This document shows, piece after piece, positions 18,079 to 26,155 of a DNA stretch of 64,000 nt. This stretch comes from Herbaspirillum sp. CF444 (GTDB taxonomy: Bacteria > Pseudomonadota > Gammaproteobacteria > Burkholderiales > Burkholderiaceae_D): positions 28,786 through 92,785 of the forward strand of contig NZ_AKJW01000007.1 in the NCBI RefSeq assembly GCF_000282135.1, in the 5' to 3' direction. Made by a program: the position numbers and the translations under genes. Each line of letters starts with the position of its first letter. The stretch's first letter is position 1. The notes beneath the pieces were generated by a model. The model ran no database searches and was not told the DNA's origin. It was given only the letters and a program-made list of their open reading frames with translations.

Positions 18079-18157
18079 GTCGTCCTGACGAAAGTCAGGA
18101 CCCAGTGGCGTATCGGCCGTCTTCACGACACCGGGTTCCAGCGTTCGCCGGGACGAC
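18079..18157. repeat. MITE/REP-like element with terminal GTCGTCC / GGACGAC
   Basis: 79 bases bounded by GTCGTCC and its exact reverse complement GGACGAC. The left end contains a perfect 8-bp stem with GAAA loop (GTCCTGAC GAAA GTCAGGAC). The layout and the CCAGTGG phrase resemble small dispersed repeats of proteobacteria. It sits between the EAL gene and a LysR gene. Confidence 0.55.
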
Positions 18158-18209
18158 TGCTTGAGGAACATAGGCTTAAATGAACGGCATTAGCGCCTGG
18201 GTCCGGTTT

Positions 18210-19166
18210 TTACATGCCGCGGCGGTATTTTGCCACAGACTTTGCGGGCACAGAGGTCGTCTCCGCCGCGCCGATTTCCGTCAAAAATTCCAGAAACGCC
18301 CGCGTCTTGGCCGGCACGTGATGGCGCGACGGGTACAGCGCGTACAGCGGATAGCGCTCGTCCGGCCAGTCCGGGAAGAGGTCGACCATGCTGCCGTCGG
18401 CGAGGAAACCTTCCGATCCCAGCGCCATCATCTGCGCGATGCCGTAGCCGGCCAGGCAGGTGCTCCATAGCGTGCCGGCGTCGTTGAGCGTGAGCTGGCC
18501 GCCGGGGTGCAGTTCGATCTTCTTGCGGCCGCGGTGGAATTCCCAGGAAAACGGCCGGCCGCTTTCCGGTTCGCGGAACAGGATGCAGACGTGGCCGTTT
18601 TCCAGATCCTGCGGCGCGGCCGGGCGGCCGTGGCGTTTGAGGTAGGACGGCGCGGCCACCGTGATGATGCGCGAGTCGAACAGCTTGCGCGCCACCAGCG
18701 TCGACGGCTTTGGATGGCCGAAGCGCAGCGCCAGGTCGAAGCCGTCGCCGATCATGTCGCCGAGGCGGTCGCGCGTGACCAGGTCGAGTTCCAGCTGCGG
18801 ATGGCGTTCGAGGAAGTTGCCCAGCTGCGGTCCCAGCAACAGCCGCGAAAAGAAGGGATCGATGTTGATGCGCAAGCGCCCGCGCACGGTCTTGACGCCT
18901 TCGGCGGCGCTGGTGGCGGCGTCTTCCAGTCCGGCCAGCAGCGGCTGCACCTGCTCGTAAAAGCGGCGGCCTTCGTCGGTCAAGGTCACCGAGCGCGTGG
19001 TGCGGTCGAACAGGCGGATGCCGAGCCGCGTCTCCAGCCGGGCCACGGCGCGGCTCACGCCCGGCGGCGACATGTTGAGGATCTCGGCCGCCGCGGCAAA
19101 GCTGCCGCCGTCGACGATGGCGACCAGCACGCTCATGCCGTTCAGACTGCGTTCGTCGAAGCTCAT
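18210..19166 (-). CDS. LysR-type transcriptional regulator
   Basis: 318 residues. The N-terminal HTH reads FAAAAEILNMSPPGVSRAVARL, and an effector domain follows. It has the NGMSVLVAIVDGGSF start and the S-P-P-G-V-S-R recognition helix typical of the large CrgA/PA0477-like LysR group. Transcribed divergently from the NmrA-like oxidoreductase gene with a 182-base gap that holds a 24-bp inverted repeat, so it most likely controls that gene and itself. Effector unknown. Confidence 0.9.
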   Translation of the reverse strand: MSFDERSLNGMSVLVAIVDGGSFAAAAEILNMSPPGVSRAVARLETRLGIRLFDRTTRSVTLTDEGRRFYEQVQPLLAGLEDAATSAAEGVKTVRGRLRINIDPFFSRLLLGPQLGNFLERHPQLELDLVTRDRLGDMIGDGFDLALRFGHPKPSTLVARKLFDSRIITVAAPSYLKRHGRPAAPQDLENGHVCILFREPESGRPFSWEFHRGRKKIELHPGGQLTLNDAGTLWSTCLAGYGIAQMMALGSEGFLADGSMVDLFPDWPDERYPLYALYPSRHHVPAKTRAFLEFLTEIGAAETTSVPAKSVAKYRRGM

Positions 19167-19235
19167 GCGGGTTCTCCTCCTGATGTCCAGCCGTCATTGT
19201 CGGCGATGCATGATGATGCCATTAATGATATTTCG

Positions 19236-19259
19236 GCATGAATGAAATGCCATTCATGC
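19236..19259. promoter_or_regulatory. Inverted repeat operator candidate, LysR/NmrA intergenic region
   Basis: GCATGAATG-AAATGC-CATTCATGC: perfect 9-bp arms around six bases. It lies between two divergent genes, one of which encodes a LysR regulator, which is the expected place for its binding site. Confidence 0.6.
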
Positions 19260-19348
19260 TATCGCAAAACCTGCCGCCAACGCCGAAAATCCACTCCAGC
19301 CAGCTTTTTGCTGCGTCCTCATTTCACTGAAATCATCTGGAGAAAGCC

Positions 19349-20209
19349 ATGTTTGCCATCACAGGAATTACCGGTCAGGTCGGGGGTGTCGTCGCCCGTC
19401 AATTATTGGGTCGGAAAAAATCGGTGCGCGCCGTCGTGCGCGACGCCGCCAAGGGCGCCTTGTGGGCGGCGCAGGGATGCGACCTGGCGCTGGCGACGAT
19501 GGAAGACGGCGCCGCGCTGGAGCGCGCCTTCACCGGCATGGAAGGCGTATTCATCCTGCTGCCGCCGACCTTCGACCCCAGCGCCGGCTATCCGGAAGCA
19601 CGCGCCGCCATCGCGTCCATCAGGACCGCCTTGCTCGCCGCCAAACCGGGCAAGGTCGTGTGCCTGTCGACCATCGGCGCGCGCGCCACGCAGGCCAATT
19701 TGCTCAACCAGCTCGGCCTGCTGGAAGAAGCATTGAGCGATTTGCCCATGCCGGTAGCCTTCCTGCGCGCCGGCTGGTTCATGGAAAACGCGATCTGGGA
19801 TGTGGCGCCGGCGCGCGACGGCATGATCCCCAGCTACCTGCAGCCGCTGGACAAGCCGGTGCCGATGGTGGCGACCGCCGACGTCGGCAGCGTGGCGGCG
19901 GAACTGTTGCTGGAAGAATGGAGCGGCGTGCGCGTGGTCGAACTGGAAGGCCCGCAGCGCGTCACGCCGCTGGACATCGCCGCCTGCTTCGGCAAGCTGC
20001 TCGGCCGCGAGGTGAAGACGGAAGCGGTGCCGCGCTTCACCTGGGCTGATGTGTTCCGTTCGCACGGCATGCGCAATCCCTTGCCGCGCATGCAGATGCT
20101 GGATGGCTTCAACGAAGGCTGGATCAATTTCGAATCGGGTCGCGACGGCACGCGCAAGGGCGTGGTCGGTTTGGAAACCGTGTTGCAGGGACTGATCAGC
20201 CGGGCTTGA
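19349..20209 (+). CDS. NmrA-like NAD(P)-binding oxidoreductase (quinone reductase QorB-like)
   Basis: 286 residues; start preceded by GGAGAAAG. An atypical short-chain dehydrogenase fold: the nucleotide-binding motif ITGITGQVGG at residues 4-13 and the NmrA-type middle strand with VCLSTIGA and LRAGWFMEN. The family includes NADPH:quinone reductases and NADPH-sensing regulators. The full Rossmann motif favours an enzyme. Probable target of the divergent LysR gene. It ends 11 bases before the convergent DMT exporter gene. Substrate unknown. Confidence 0.85.
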   Translation: MFAITGITGQVGGVVARQLLGRKKSVRAVVRDAAKGALWAAQGCDLALATMEDGAALERAFTGMEGVFILLPPTFDPSAGYPEARAAIASIRTALLAAKPGKVVCLSTIGARATQANLLNQLGLLEEALSDLPMPVAFLRAGWFMENAIWDVAPARDGMIPSYLQPLDKPVPMVATADVGSVAAELLLEEWSGVRVVELEGPQRVTPLDIAACFGKLLGREVKTEAVPRFTWADVFRSHGMRNPLPRMQMLDGFNEGWINFESGRDGTRKGVVGLETVLQGLISRA

Positions 20210-20220
20210 TTCATTTATCT

Positions 20221-21150
20221 TTACTTGCGCCCGCTGCGCTGGCCCCACACCACGCCGGTCAGGACCAGCGCGCCGCCCAGCGCATGATAGGCATGCAGCT
20301 GTTCGCCCAGCAGCGCCCATGCCGCCAGCGCCACCAGCAAGGGGATCAGGTTGGCGAACAAGGCGCTGCGCGGGGCGCCCAGATGCTTGATGGCGTTCAT
20401 CCACAGGAAGGGCGCGCCGATCGAGGCCAGCAGGCCGGCATACATCACCATCGGCAGGTTCTGCGCCGTCAACGGCGAGGCCGGCGCCGCCAGCCAGAAC
20501 GGCAACAGGATCAGGCTGCCGAACGCCGCCTGCACATACAGCTGCGCCCAGGTCGACAGCGGCAGCGCCCAACGCTTCAGCAGCACGCCGTACAAGGCGT
20601 TGGACGTGACGGCAATCAGCATGAGCGCATCGCCGATGTGCAGGCCGCCGTCGAGCAGCTTGCCCAGGTCGCCGCGCGCGCTGATCACCACCAGTCCCAG
20701 CAGCGACAGCACGCCGCAGGCGATGCGCGTCGTCGTCAGCCGCTCGCCGGCGAACAGGCTGCTCAGGCACGCCGACATCAGCGGCATCAGCGCCACCGTC
20801 ACGCCCATGTTGACGGCCGAGGTGGTGTGCGCCGCCTCGTAGGCCAATCCCTGATACATCGCCATGCCCAGCGCGCCGAGCAACATCAGGCGCGGCCAGT
20901 TGGCGGCGATGACCGCGCGCTGCCGCCATGCTTCGCGCCCGAGGAAAGGCGTCATCACCAGCACCGCCAGCACCCAGCGATAGAAGGCGATCGCCGCCGG
21001 CTCGATGGCGCCGGAGGCGGCTTTGGTGATGATGGTGTTGCCGCTCCAGATGCAGACGGCGAGTACGGGAAAGAGATAGAACCTGATGTCGGCCGCACCG
21101 CCTTGTGCGGAGGCGGCAGGCTGTGCAAGGGAAGAAGTGGTGTTCGACAT
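20221..21150 (-). CDS. DMT-superfamily (EamA) transporter
   Basis: 309 residues with about ten predicted membrane spans arranged as two EamA repeats of five; the second starts near GLHIGDALMLIAVTSN. Early motif CIWSGNTIITK is typical. Such proteins export amino acids or other small metabolites across the inner membrane. Transcribed divergently from the LysR gene at 21296, which probably regulates it. Substrate cannot be told from sequence. Confidence 0.87.
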   Translation of the reverse strand: MSNTTSSLAQPAASAQGGAADIRFYLFPVLAVCIWSGNTIITKAASGAIEPAAIAFYRWVLAVLVMTPFLGREAWRQRAVIAANWPRLMLLGALGMAMYQGLAYEAAHTTSAVNMGVTVALMPLMSACLSSLFAGERLTTTRIACGVLSLLGLVVISARGDLGKLLDGGLHIGDALMLIAVTSNALYGVLLKRWALPLSTWAQLYVQAAFGSLILLPFWLAAPASPLTAQNLPMVMYAGLLASIGAPFLWMNAIKHLGAPRSALFANLIPLLVALAAWALLGEQLHAYHALGGALVLTGVVWGQRSGRK

Positions 21151-21212
21151 GATCGCTCCTTGATGTGTTGCAGCTATCCTGCGGTATTCTCATGCGTGCA
21201 TAAAGTGATATT

Positions 21213-21233
21213 GTTGCAATTCATCAATGCAAC
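21213..21233. promoter_or_regulatory. Possible LysR binding site between DMT and LysR genes
   Basis: GTTGCA-N9-TGCAAC, 6-bp arms, in the AT-rich part of the 145-base divergent intergenic region. Weaker than the other operator candidates in the window. Confidence 0.35.
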
Positions 21234-21295
21234 TAATGCAGCATTAATTCAGGAAGCATTCATCCATCCACAACCCACCGCAGGAGCAAGCCGTC

Positions 21296-22204
21296 ATGCG
21301 CGATCTCGACTTCAACATGGTGCTCGACCTGGAGGCGTTGCTGCGCGAAGGCAGCGTCGTCGGCGCGGCCAAACGACTGCACCTGAGCGCGCCGGCCATG
21401 AGCCGCCGCCTGGCCAACCTGCGCAATGCGGTCGGCGATCCCTTGTTCGTCCCGGCCGGCCGGGGCCTGGTGCCGACCCAGCGCGCGCTGGAGTTGCGCG
21501 AAAAGATCGACGCCCTGGCCGAACAGATGCGCAAGGTCTTCATGACCGATCAGGTCGATTTGTCGACGGTGGAACGCACGCTGGTGTTGCGGACCAATGA
21601 CGGCTTTGCCGGCGCCTGGGCCGCGCGGCTGGGGCAACGCGTCGCGCAGGAAGCGCCCGGCATCTCGCTGCGCTTTTCGCCGCGCACCGACAAATACGTC
21701 GGGGCCTTGCGCGACGGCGTGGTGGATCTGGAGGTGGGGGCTTTGCATCCGGGCGACGACAGCATGGCCGAAGAGCTGCACAGCCAGGTTTTGTTCAGGA
21801 CGCCGTTCGTCGGTGTGGTGCGCGCGGATCATCCGCTGGCGCGCAAGAAAGTCAGTCTCGCCGCCTTCACCGCCTGGCCGCATATTTCAGCGTCGCGCAA
21901 CGGCAACCACAGCGGCCCCATCGACGATGCGCTGGCGGCGCGCGGCATGCAGCGCAAGGTCAGGCTGGTGGCGCCGGGATTTCAGTCGGCCATGATGATG
22001 GCGGCTTCTTCCGACATGATCGCCGCCGCCCCCGAAACATTCGCGCGCTGGGCCAAAGAGCATCTGGACTTGCACATCTTCACGCTGCCGCTGGCGACGC
22101 CGGAGGTGGAAGTCTCGCAAAGCTGGCACCCGCGCCGCCACGCCGATCCGGTGCACAAATGGTTGCGCGGGCTGGTGCGGGAGTTGTGCAGCAGCCCGGA
22201 TTGA
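21296..22204 (+). CDS. LysR-type transcriptional regulator
   Basis: 302 residues. The N-terminus (DLDFNMVLDLEALLREGSVV, then LHLSAPAMSRRLANLR) resembles the NodD/NahR/LeuO-like LysR branch, which often starts with a DLNLL-type motif and uses the A-M-S-R recognition helix. Divergent from the DMT transporter, its probable target. Ends 7 bases before the convergent OsmC gene. Effector unknown. Confidence 0.9.
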   Translation: MRDLDFNMVLDLEALLREGSVVGAAKRLHLSAPAMSRRLANLRNAVGDPLFVPAGRGLVPTQRALELREKIDALAEQMRKVFMTDQVDLSTVERTLVLRTNDGFAGAWAARLGQRVAQEAPGISLRFSPRTDKYVGALRDGVVDLEVGALHPGDDSMAEELHSQVLFRTPFVGVVRADHPLARKKVSLAAFTAWPHISASRNGNHSGPIDDALAARGMQRKVRLVAPGFQSAMMMAASSDMIAAAPETFARWAKEHLDLHIFTLPLATPEVEVSQSWHPRRHADPVHKWLRGLVRELCSSPD

Positions 22205-22210
22205 GAACGC

Positions 22211-22618
22211 TCAGGCCAGCGTGGTGGTGACTTCGGTCTTGACGCTGGTCATGAGTTTTTGCACCGGGCACTTTTCAGCGACGGCCAACAACTCCAGGCG
22301 CTGCGCTTCGGTGAGATCGCCGGTGAGGCTGATCGCTGCCGCCAGGCGATAGGTACCCTGACGTTCTTCGCTGTTGTCGCGCGTGATGCTGACCTGGATG
22401 TCTTCCACCGGGATGTTCTTGCGCTGGGCGTACCACACCAGCGTCAGCGCCTTGCAGGCGCCGAGCGCGGCGTCGTACAGGTCATGCGGATTGGGGCCGG
22501 CGTCGACGCCGCCTTCTTCCACCGAACCGTCGACGGAGATCAGGTGATTGCGCACGTGGACGATGTGACGCATGGCGAGCGACTGGTCGCGCTTGACTTC
22601 GATGGCTGGACTGGACAT
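22211..22618 (-). CDS. OsmC/Ohr family peroxidase-like protein
   Basis: 135 residues; AAGGAA precedes the chosen ATG at 22618. The two redox cysteines of the family are present: Cys55 in GACKAL and Cys117 in EKCPVQ. Family members reduce organic hydroperoxides in the cytoplasm. This sequence looks closer to the general OsmC/YhfA group than to Ohr. No operon partner is evident; a pseudogene remnant lies just upstream. Confidence 0.88.
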   Translation of the reverse strand: MSSPAIEVKRDQSLAMRHIVHVRNHLISVDGSVEEGGVDAGPNPHDLYDAALGACKALTLVWYAQRKNIPVEDIQVSITRDNSEERQGTYRLAAAISLTGDLTEAQRLELLAVAEKCPVQKLMTSVKTEVTTTLA

Positions 22619-22689
22619 GAGCGTTCCTTGCAGTGGAAAAGAACGCTCAATGTAGCGCGTTTTGCCGTGCGCGTCTGTGCGTCTGCGGA

Positions 22690-22784
22690 TCAGTGCGCAC
22701 GCAGCTCCGACAGGAATTTTTGCGCGCGCGGGCAAGCTGTTTCATCACTTGCAAAACCTCGCCGACCATTTCCGGATCGAGCGC
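22690..22784 (-). pseudogene. Remnant of a polar amino-acid ABC transporter ATPase
   Basis: On the minus strand a fragment reads ALDPEMVGEVLQVMKQLA, the segment just after Walker B in HisP/GlnQ-type ATPases. It is followed in the +1 frame by PRAQKFLSELRAH and a TGA stop, which matches the extreme C-terminus of such proteins. The part between (H-loop and about 50 residues) and everything before Walker B is missing. The fragment closely resembles the matching segment of the intact ATPase at 48048-48851. A decayed gene rather than a functional one. Confidence 0.7.
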
Positions 22785-22798
22785 CGCGTGATCCGGGA

Positions 22799-23395
22799 TC
22801 AACCAAACTTCACCAGATTCAGCGCCGGCAGCGGACCGCCGGGGAATTGCGCCGCCCGGCCTTCGTTGACGCCGCCCAGGTCGATGGGCGCAAAGCCCAG
22901 GCGCGTGATCAGGTCGCCGACCGTCTTCTTGGCGTCGGCATCGTCGCCGGACAGGAACAGCACGCGACGGCCGCCTTCGGCCTGCGGATCGCCGGCGAGC
23001 ACGGCGGCCAGCAAATGGTTGAAGGACTTGACCACGCGCGCGCCGGGCGCAAATTCCGCCACCACTTCGCTGGAAGCGCGGCCGCGCAGGTCGACCGCCT
23101 TGAACGTGGCGCCGTCGATGGCGTTGTTGGCGTCGATCAGGATGCGCTTGTTCCATGGACCGGCGTCCTTGAGCGCGTCGGGAATGCGTCCCCAGTTCAC
23201 GGCGAGGAAGACCAGGTCGGCTTGCGCCGCTTCCTTGACGCTGACGGCCTTGATGTGCGGGCCGAGTTCGTCGGTCAGCGCTTGCAGCGATTGCGGGCCG
23301 CGGCTGTTGGCGATGGATGCTGCGATGCCGTTGCGGGCGAATTGGCGGGCGATGGCAGTGCCGATGGCGCCGGCGCCGATGATGGCGATGTTCAT
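22799..23395 (-). CDS. NADP-binding reductase, F420-dependent NADP reductase-like (NAD_binding_2/F420_oxidored)
   Basis: 198 residues; GAAAGGAAACATC precedes the start at 23395. Rossmann motif IIGAGAIGTAIA at residues 4-15, then LVFLAVNWGRIP and ILIDANNAIDG, as in bacterial proteins annotated as NADPH-dependent F420 reductases. Most proteobacteria lack F420, so the true partner is probably NADP(H) with another substrate. Divergent from a LysR gene with a clear operator between them. Confidence 0.85.
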   Translation of the reverse strand: MNIAIIGAGAIGTAIARQFARNGIAASIANSRGPQSLQALTDELGPHIKAVSVKEAAQADLVFLAVNWGRIPDALKDAGPWNKRILIDANNAIDGATFKAVDLRGRASSEVVAEFAPGARVVKSFNHLLAAVLAGDPQAEGGRRVLFLSGDDADAKKTVGDLITRLGFAPIDLGGVNEGRAAQFPGGPLPALNLVKFG

Positions 23396-23490
23396 GATGT
23401 TTCCTTTCGGGACGGTTGAAAAGCAAGGTTTGTCGCGTTCCACTCTAGGCTTTTCATTTCCCTAGCGTTAGTCATGATCGGATAGAATCA

Positions 23491-23511
23491 CTTTCAAGTA
23501 ATGCTTGAAAG
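23491..23511. promoter_or_regulatory. LysR operator candidate: CTTTCAAG-TAATG-CTTGAAAG
   Basis: Perfect 8-bp inverted repeat with five-base spacer, located in the 136-base divergent region, 20 bases before the LysR start codon and 96 bases from the reductase start. Confidence 0.65.
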
Positions 23512-23531
23512 TCGCTTGCAGGTGAAACCTC

Positions 23532-24467
23532 ATGGAAACCCTCGCCAATCTTGAATCCTTTGTCCGCAGCGCCGAGACCGGCAGCTTCTCGTCGGCGGCG
23601 CGGCGGCTGGCGCTGACGCCGGCGGCGGTGAGCCGCAACGTGGCGCAGCTGGAGCGCAATCTGGGTGTGCGATTGTTCCAGCGCAGCACGCGCGGACTGA
23701 CGCTGAGCGAAGCCGGCGCGCGTTTCCTGCAATCGGTGCAGGGCGGTCTGGACAGCATCCAGGGCGCCATTGCCGACATCACCGTCAATGCGGGGCAACC
23801 CGCCGGCGTGCTCAAGTTGAGCACCTCGCAGGCGTTGGGGATGGACTATCTGCTGCCGCTCATGCCGGCGTTCCTGGCACGCTACCCGGCGGTGACGCCC
23901 GACTGGTTTTTCGACAACCGTCCGCTGGACCTGATCGCCGGCGGCTTCGATGCGGCGATCGGCGGCGGTTTCGATCTGCCGCCCGGCATGGTCGCGCGCG
24001 AGCTGGCGCCGGTGCACGTTATCGCGGCGGCCTCGCCGGCGTTCTTGCGCGGCAAACGCTTGCCGAAAGATCCTGCCGGTTTGGGAGAATTCGACGGTGT
24101 CGCCATGCGTTCGCCCTTGAACAGCCGGGTGCGCACGCTGATCATGCGCAACGGCAAGGGCGTCGAAATGGCGGCCGTGCAAAAACCGGTGATGCTGTTC
24201 AACGATCCCGATGCGGTCTGCCATGCCGCGTTGCTGGGCGTCGGCATCGGCCTGGTCGGCGTGCTGCATGCATTGCCGCATCTGCGCAGCGGCGCACTGG
24301 TGCGCCTGCTGCCGGACTGGCATGGCGACGTCGGTCCGCTCTCGCTTTACTTCGCCAGCCAGAAACTGTTGCCGGGCAAGACGCGCGCTTTCGTCGATTT
24401 CGTCACCGAAGCCTTCCGTGAACAAAAACTGGCGCACCAGCTTTCCGCCGTGAACCTGCCTGAATAA
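23532..24467 (+). CDS. LysR-type transcriptional regulator
   Basis: 311 residues; METLANLESFVRSAETGSFS and LTPAAVSRNVAQLE form the N-terminal HTH. The rest is a standard LysR effector domain. It belongs by look to the CrgA-like branch. Probably controls the divergent reductase gene. Its stop lies 18 bases from the AT-rich peptide cluster, so it marks the left border of that island. Confidence 0.9.
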   Translation: METLANLESFVRSAETGSFSSAARRLALTPAAVSRNVAQLERNLGVRLFQRSTRGLTLSEAGARFLQSVQGGLDSIQGAIADITVNAGQPAGVLKLSTSQALGMDYLLPLMPAFLARYPAVTPDWFFDNRPLDLIAGGFDAAIGGGFDLPPGMVARELAPVHVIAAASPAFLRGKRLPKDPAGLGEFDGVAMRSPLNSRVRTLIMRNGKGVEMAAVQKPVMLFNDPDAVCHAALLGVGIGLVGVLHALPHLRSGALVRLLPDWHGDVGPLSLYFASQKLLPGKTRAFVDFVTEAFREQKLAHQLSAVNLPE

Positions 24468-24485
24468 AAGACCAGGTTAGGTTGT

Positions 24486-25073
24486 TCAAGAATCAAACTC
24501 ATCAAAATCTGCCCAGAGCCCACGGATGGCTGCCACTCCACATGCTCCGAAAGACTTTGCCAATGAAACATGCAAACGGGTCATCCCGCCAAGGGCGTAT
24601 ACAGGAAGACTGACTGAATTGGCCATCTCTGAAAATTTCCTCCAACCAATGGGCGTTGCGTCAGGATGGGACTTTGTCGCCAATACTGGGGAAAGCGTGA
24701 CAAAATCTACGCCAATATGCTTGGCATGCATAAGTTCTTCTAAAGAATGACACGATGCGGAGATCAACTTGTTGTATCCAGGCGGATGTGTCTGAGTACC
24801 GAGCAGGCGGCAGCTGTCGAGATGTATTCCGTCGGCATCTACGCATTCCAAGTCATGCAACGGGCCATTTAAAATCAACCGGGCTCCATACTCGCGACAG
24901 ACTTTGAGAGCGCTTTGCGCCAGTTCTGAATAGACTTCTTTATCCAATTTCTTGGATCGCAGTTGAACCATTTTCACGCCGCTAGATAATGACCTTCCCA
25001 GTACTTCCAAAAAGAACGGAAGGGCTTCTGGTTCTGGAGTGATCAGGTAGAGTTCCGGTTCTTCAAATGTCAT
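24486..25073 (-). CDS. ThiE/TenI-like TIM-barrel protein in the peptide cluster
   Basis: 195 residues. It resembles the thiamine-phosphate-synthase-like C-terminal domain that many proteobacteria carry fused to a MutT/Nudix hydrolase: VKMVQLRSKKLD, ARLILNGP, ISASCHSLEEL, VDFVTLSPVLATKSHP, LPVYALGGM and CGVAAIRGLW. Here it stands alone. It is the last gene of the minus-strand run, 15 bases after the LuxR gene, without a strong ribosome site, so it is probably translated by coupling. Whether it acts on thiamine phosphates, a modified nucleotide or the peptide is unknown. AT-rich like its neighbours. Confidence 0.75.
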   Translation of the reverse strand: MTFEEPELYLITPEPEALPFFLEVLGRSLSSGVKMVQLRSKKLDKEVYSELAQSALKVCREYGARLILNGPLHDLECVDADGIHLDSCRLLGTQTHPPGYNKLISASCHSLEELMHAKHIGVDFVTLSPVLATKSHPDATPIGWRKFSEMANSVSLPVYALGGMTRLHVSLAKSFGACGVAAIRGLWADFDEFDS

Positions 25074-25088
25074 TTTGGCCGCACATGT

Positions 25089-25922
25089 TTAGAGGTTATC
25101 GAGAGTTTTCGCTTGCGTCGTACGGGGTCTGTCACAGTCAGATCGTTTGTGGGTATTCGATAGTCTGAGGATCAGCTCTGTTTTGTTCATGCAGCCTAGT
25201 CGCGACTTCATATTATCAATATGAGTCTCAATGGTACGAGGCGAGACAATCAGTAATGTCGCAATTTCACGCGCGGTCTTCCCTGCAATGACATATTGGG
25301 CGATCTGGGTTTGTCGTGGAGTGAGTTCACATTCGTTTGTTAACGATCCAAGGTGGACATTTTTAGTTGAAACAGGCGTTCCTGGCATGCCGGAATGAGG
25401 CCTTGTCCCAGATATCAAACGTTCTTTATCTGCTTGGGCAATTAGTTTGGAAGCAGCGACCTTGAAGAAGGCGACGAAACTCTCCAACATGTCCAGATTG
25501 TTCAAATAAAAGCCAACGGCATTTACATTCGATACTGACGAATAGAAAAGAAAATACTCACAATATTCATCGGTAAAATTAATTATCTTGAATGGGAATG
25601 CGTGATCAAAGAGATTTCGCTGATCATTAATTTGCGCAATATATCTATTTCGCGTTTCGGTGGTAAATGAGCAGACCTTGTGTTCAAGAATTGCATAGCG
25701 CTCTTTATGGCCGTAATAATCAGGAGTATACGAACCGACAATGTATTTTTTTTCGAAGAAGGTATGATTTAGCGCACGTGCATCCGACCACAATTCAGAT
25801 CGTGATCCATCTTTATATACGCGCGAGTAAGAAAAACAATTGATTCCAGATCTCCTGAAAAAATCCTGGCAAATTGAAGTAACGTCGTTTGCTGCAATGA
25901 ATGAGATATTCAGGCAAGACAT
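25089..25922 (-). CDS. LuxR-family regulator with C-terminal HTH
   Basis: 277 residues from ATG 25922, chosen for AAGGAAGCGGAAATT upstream; an ATG at 25982 lacks a ribosome site. Residues from about 205 form a GerE/LuxR helix-turn-helix (LTPRQTQIAQYVIAGKTARE, then VSPRTIETHIDNMKSRL). The N-terminal about 190 residues contain aromatic-rich segments (CFSYSRVYKDGS, FPFKIINFTDEYCEYF) and look like a ligand-sensing PAS- or autoinducer-like domain, but no acyl-homoserine-lactone signature was identified. It lies inside the peptide cluster and probably controls it. Confidence 0.8.
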   Translation of the reverse strand: MSCLNISFIAANDVTSICQDFFRRSGINCFSYSRVYKDGSRSELWSDARALNHTFFEKKYIVGSYTPDYYGHKERYAILEHKVCSFTTETRNRYIAQINDQRNLFDHAFPFKIINFTDEYCEYFLFYSSVSNVNAVGFYLNNLDMLESFVAFFKVAASKLIAQADKERLISGTRPHSGMPGTPVSTKNVHLGSLTNECELTPRQTQIAQYVIAGKTAREIATLLIVSPRTIETHIDNMKSRLGCMNKTELILRLSNTHKRSDCDRPRTTQAKTLDNL

Positions 25923-26155
25923 AATTTCCGCTTCCTTTTCTCTATGGGGGCGCTGGTAACGGAAACGCCTCTCGATCGCCATGGTTATGGCGACATCACT
26001 AGATTAGTTTGCAGACTGAATGAATTTGATGTTTTTCTTCCTTTCTGATTACGGAAAAACTAAAAGAAGCAATTTCTCGGAATACTTTTATTTCTATTGA
26101 ATAAAAGTATCGATGATTGTCTGTTGTGCTACACAAACGGAATAGCTACCTGGTC
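25923..26155. other. AT-rich gap between JmjC and LuxR genes
   Basis: 233 bases with no convincing coding frame. It is long enough to carry a separate promoter for the LuxR and ThiE-like genes, but no strong -35/-10 pair was identified by eye. Confidence 0.4.
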
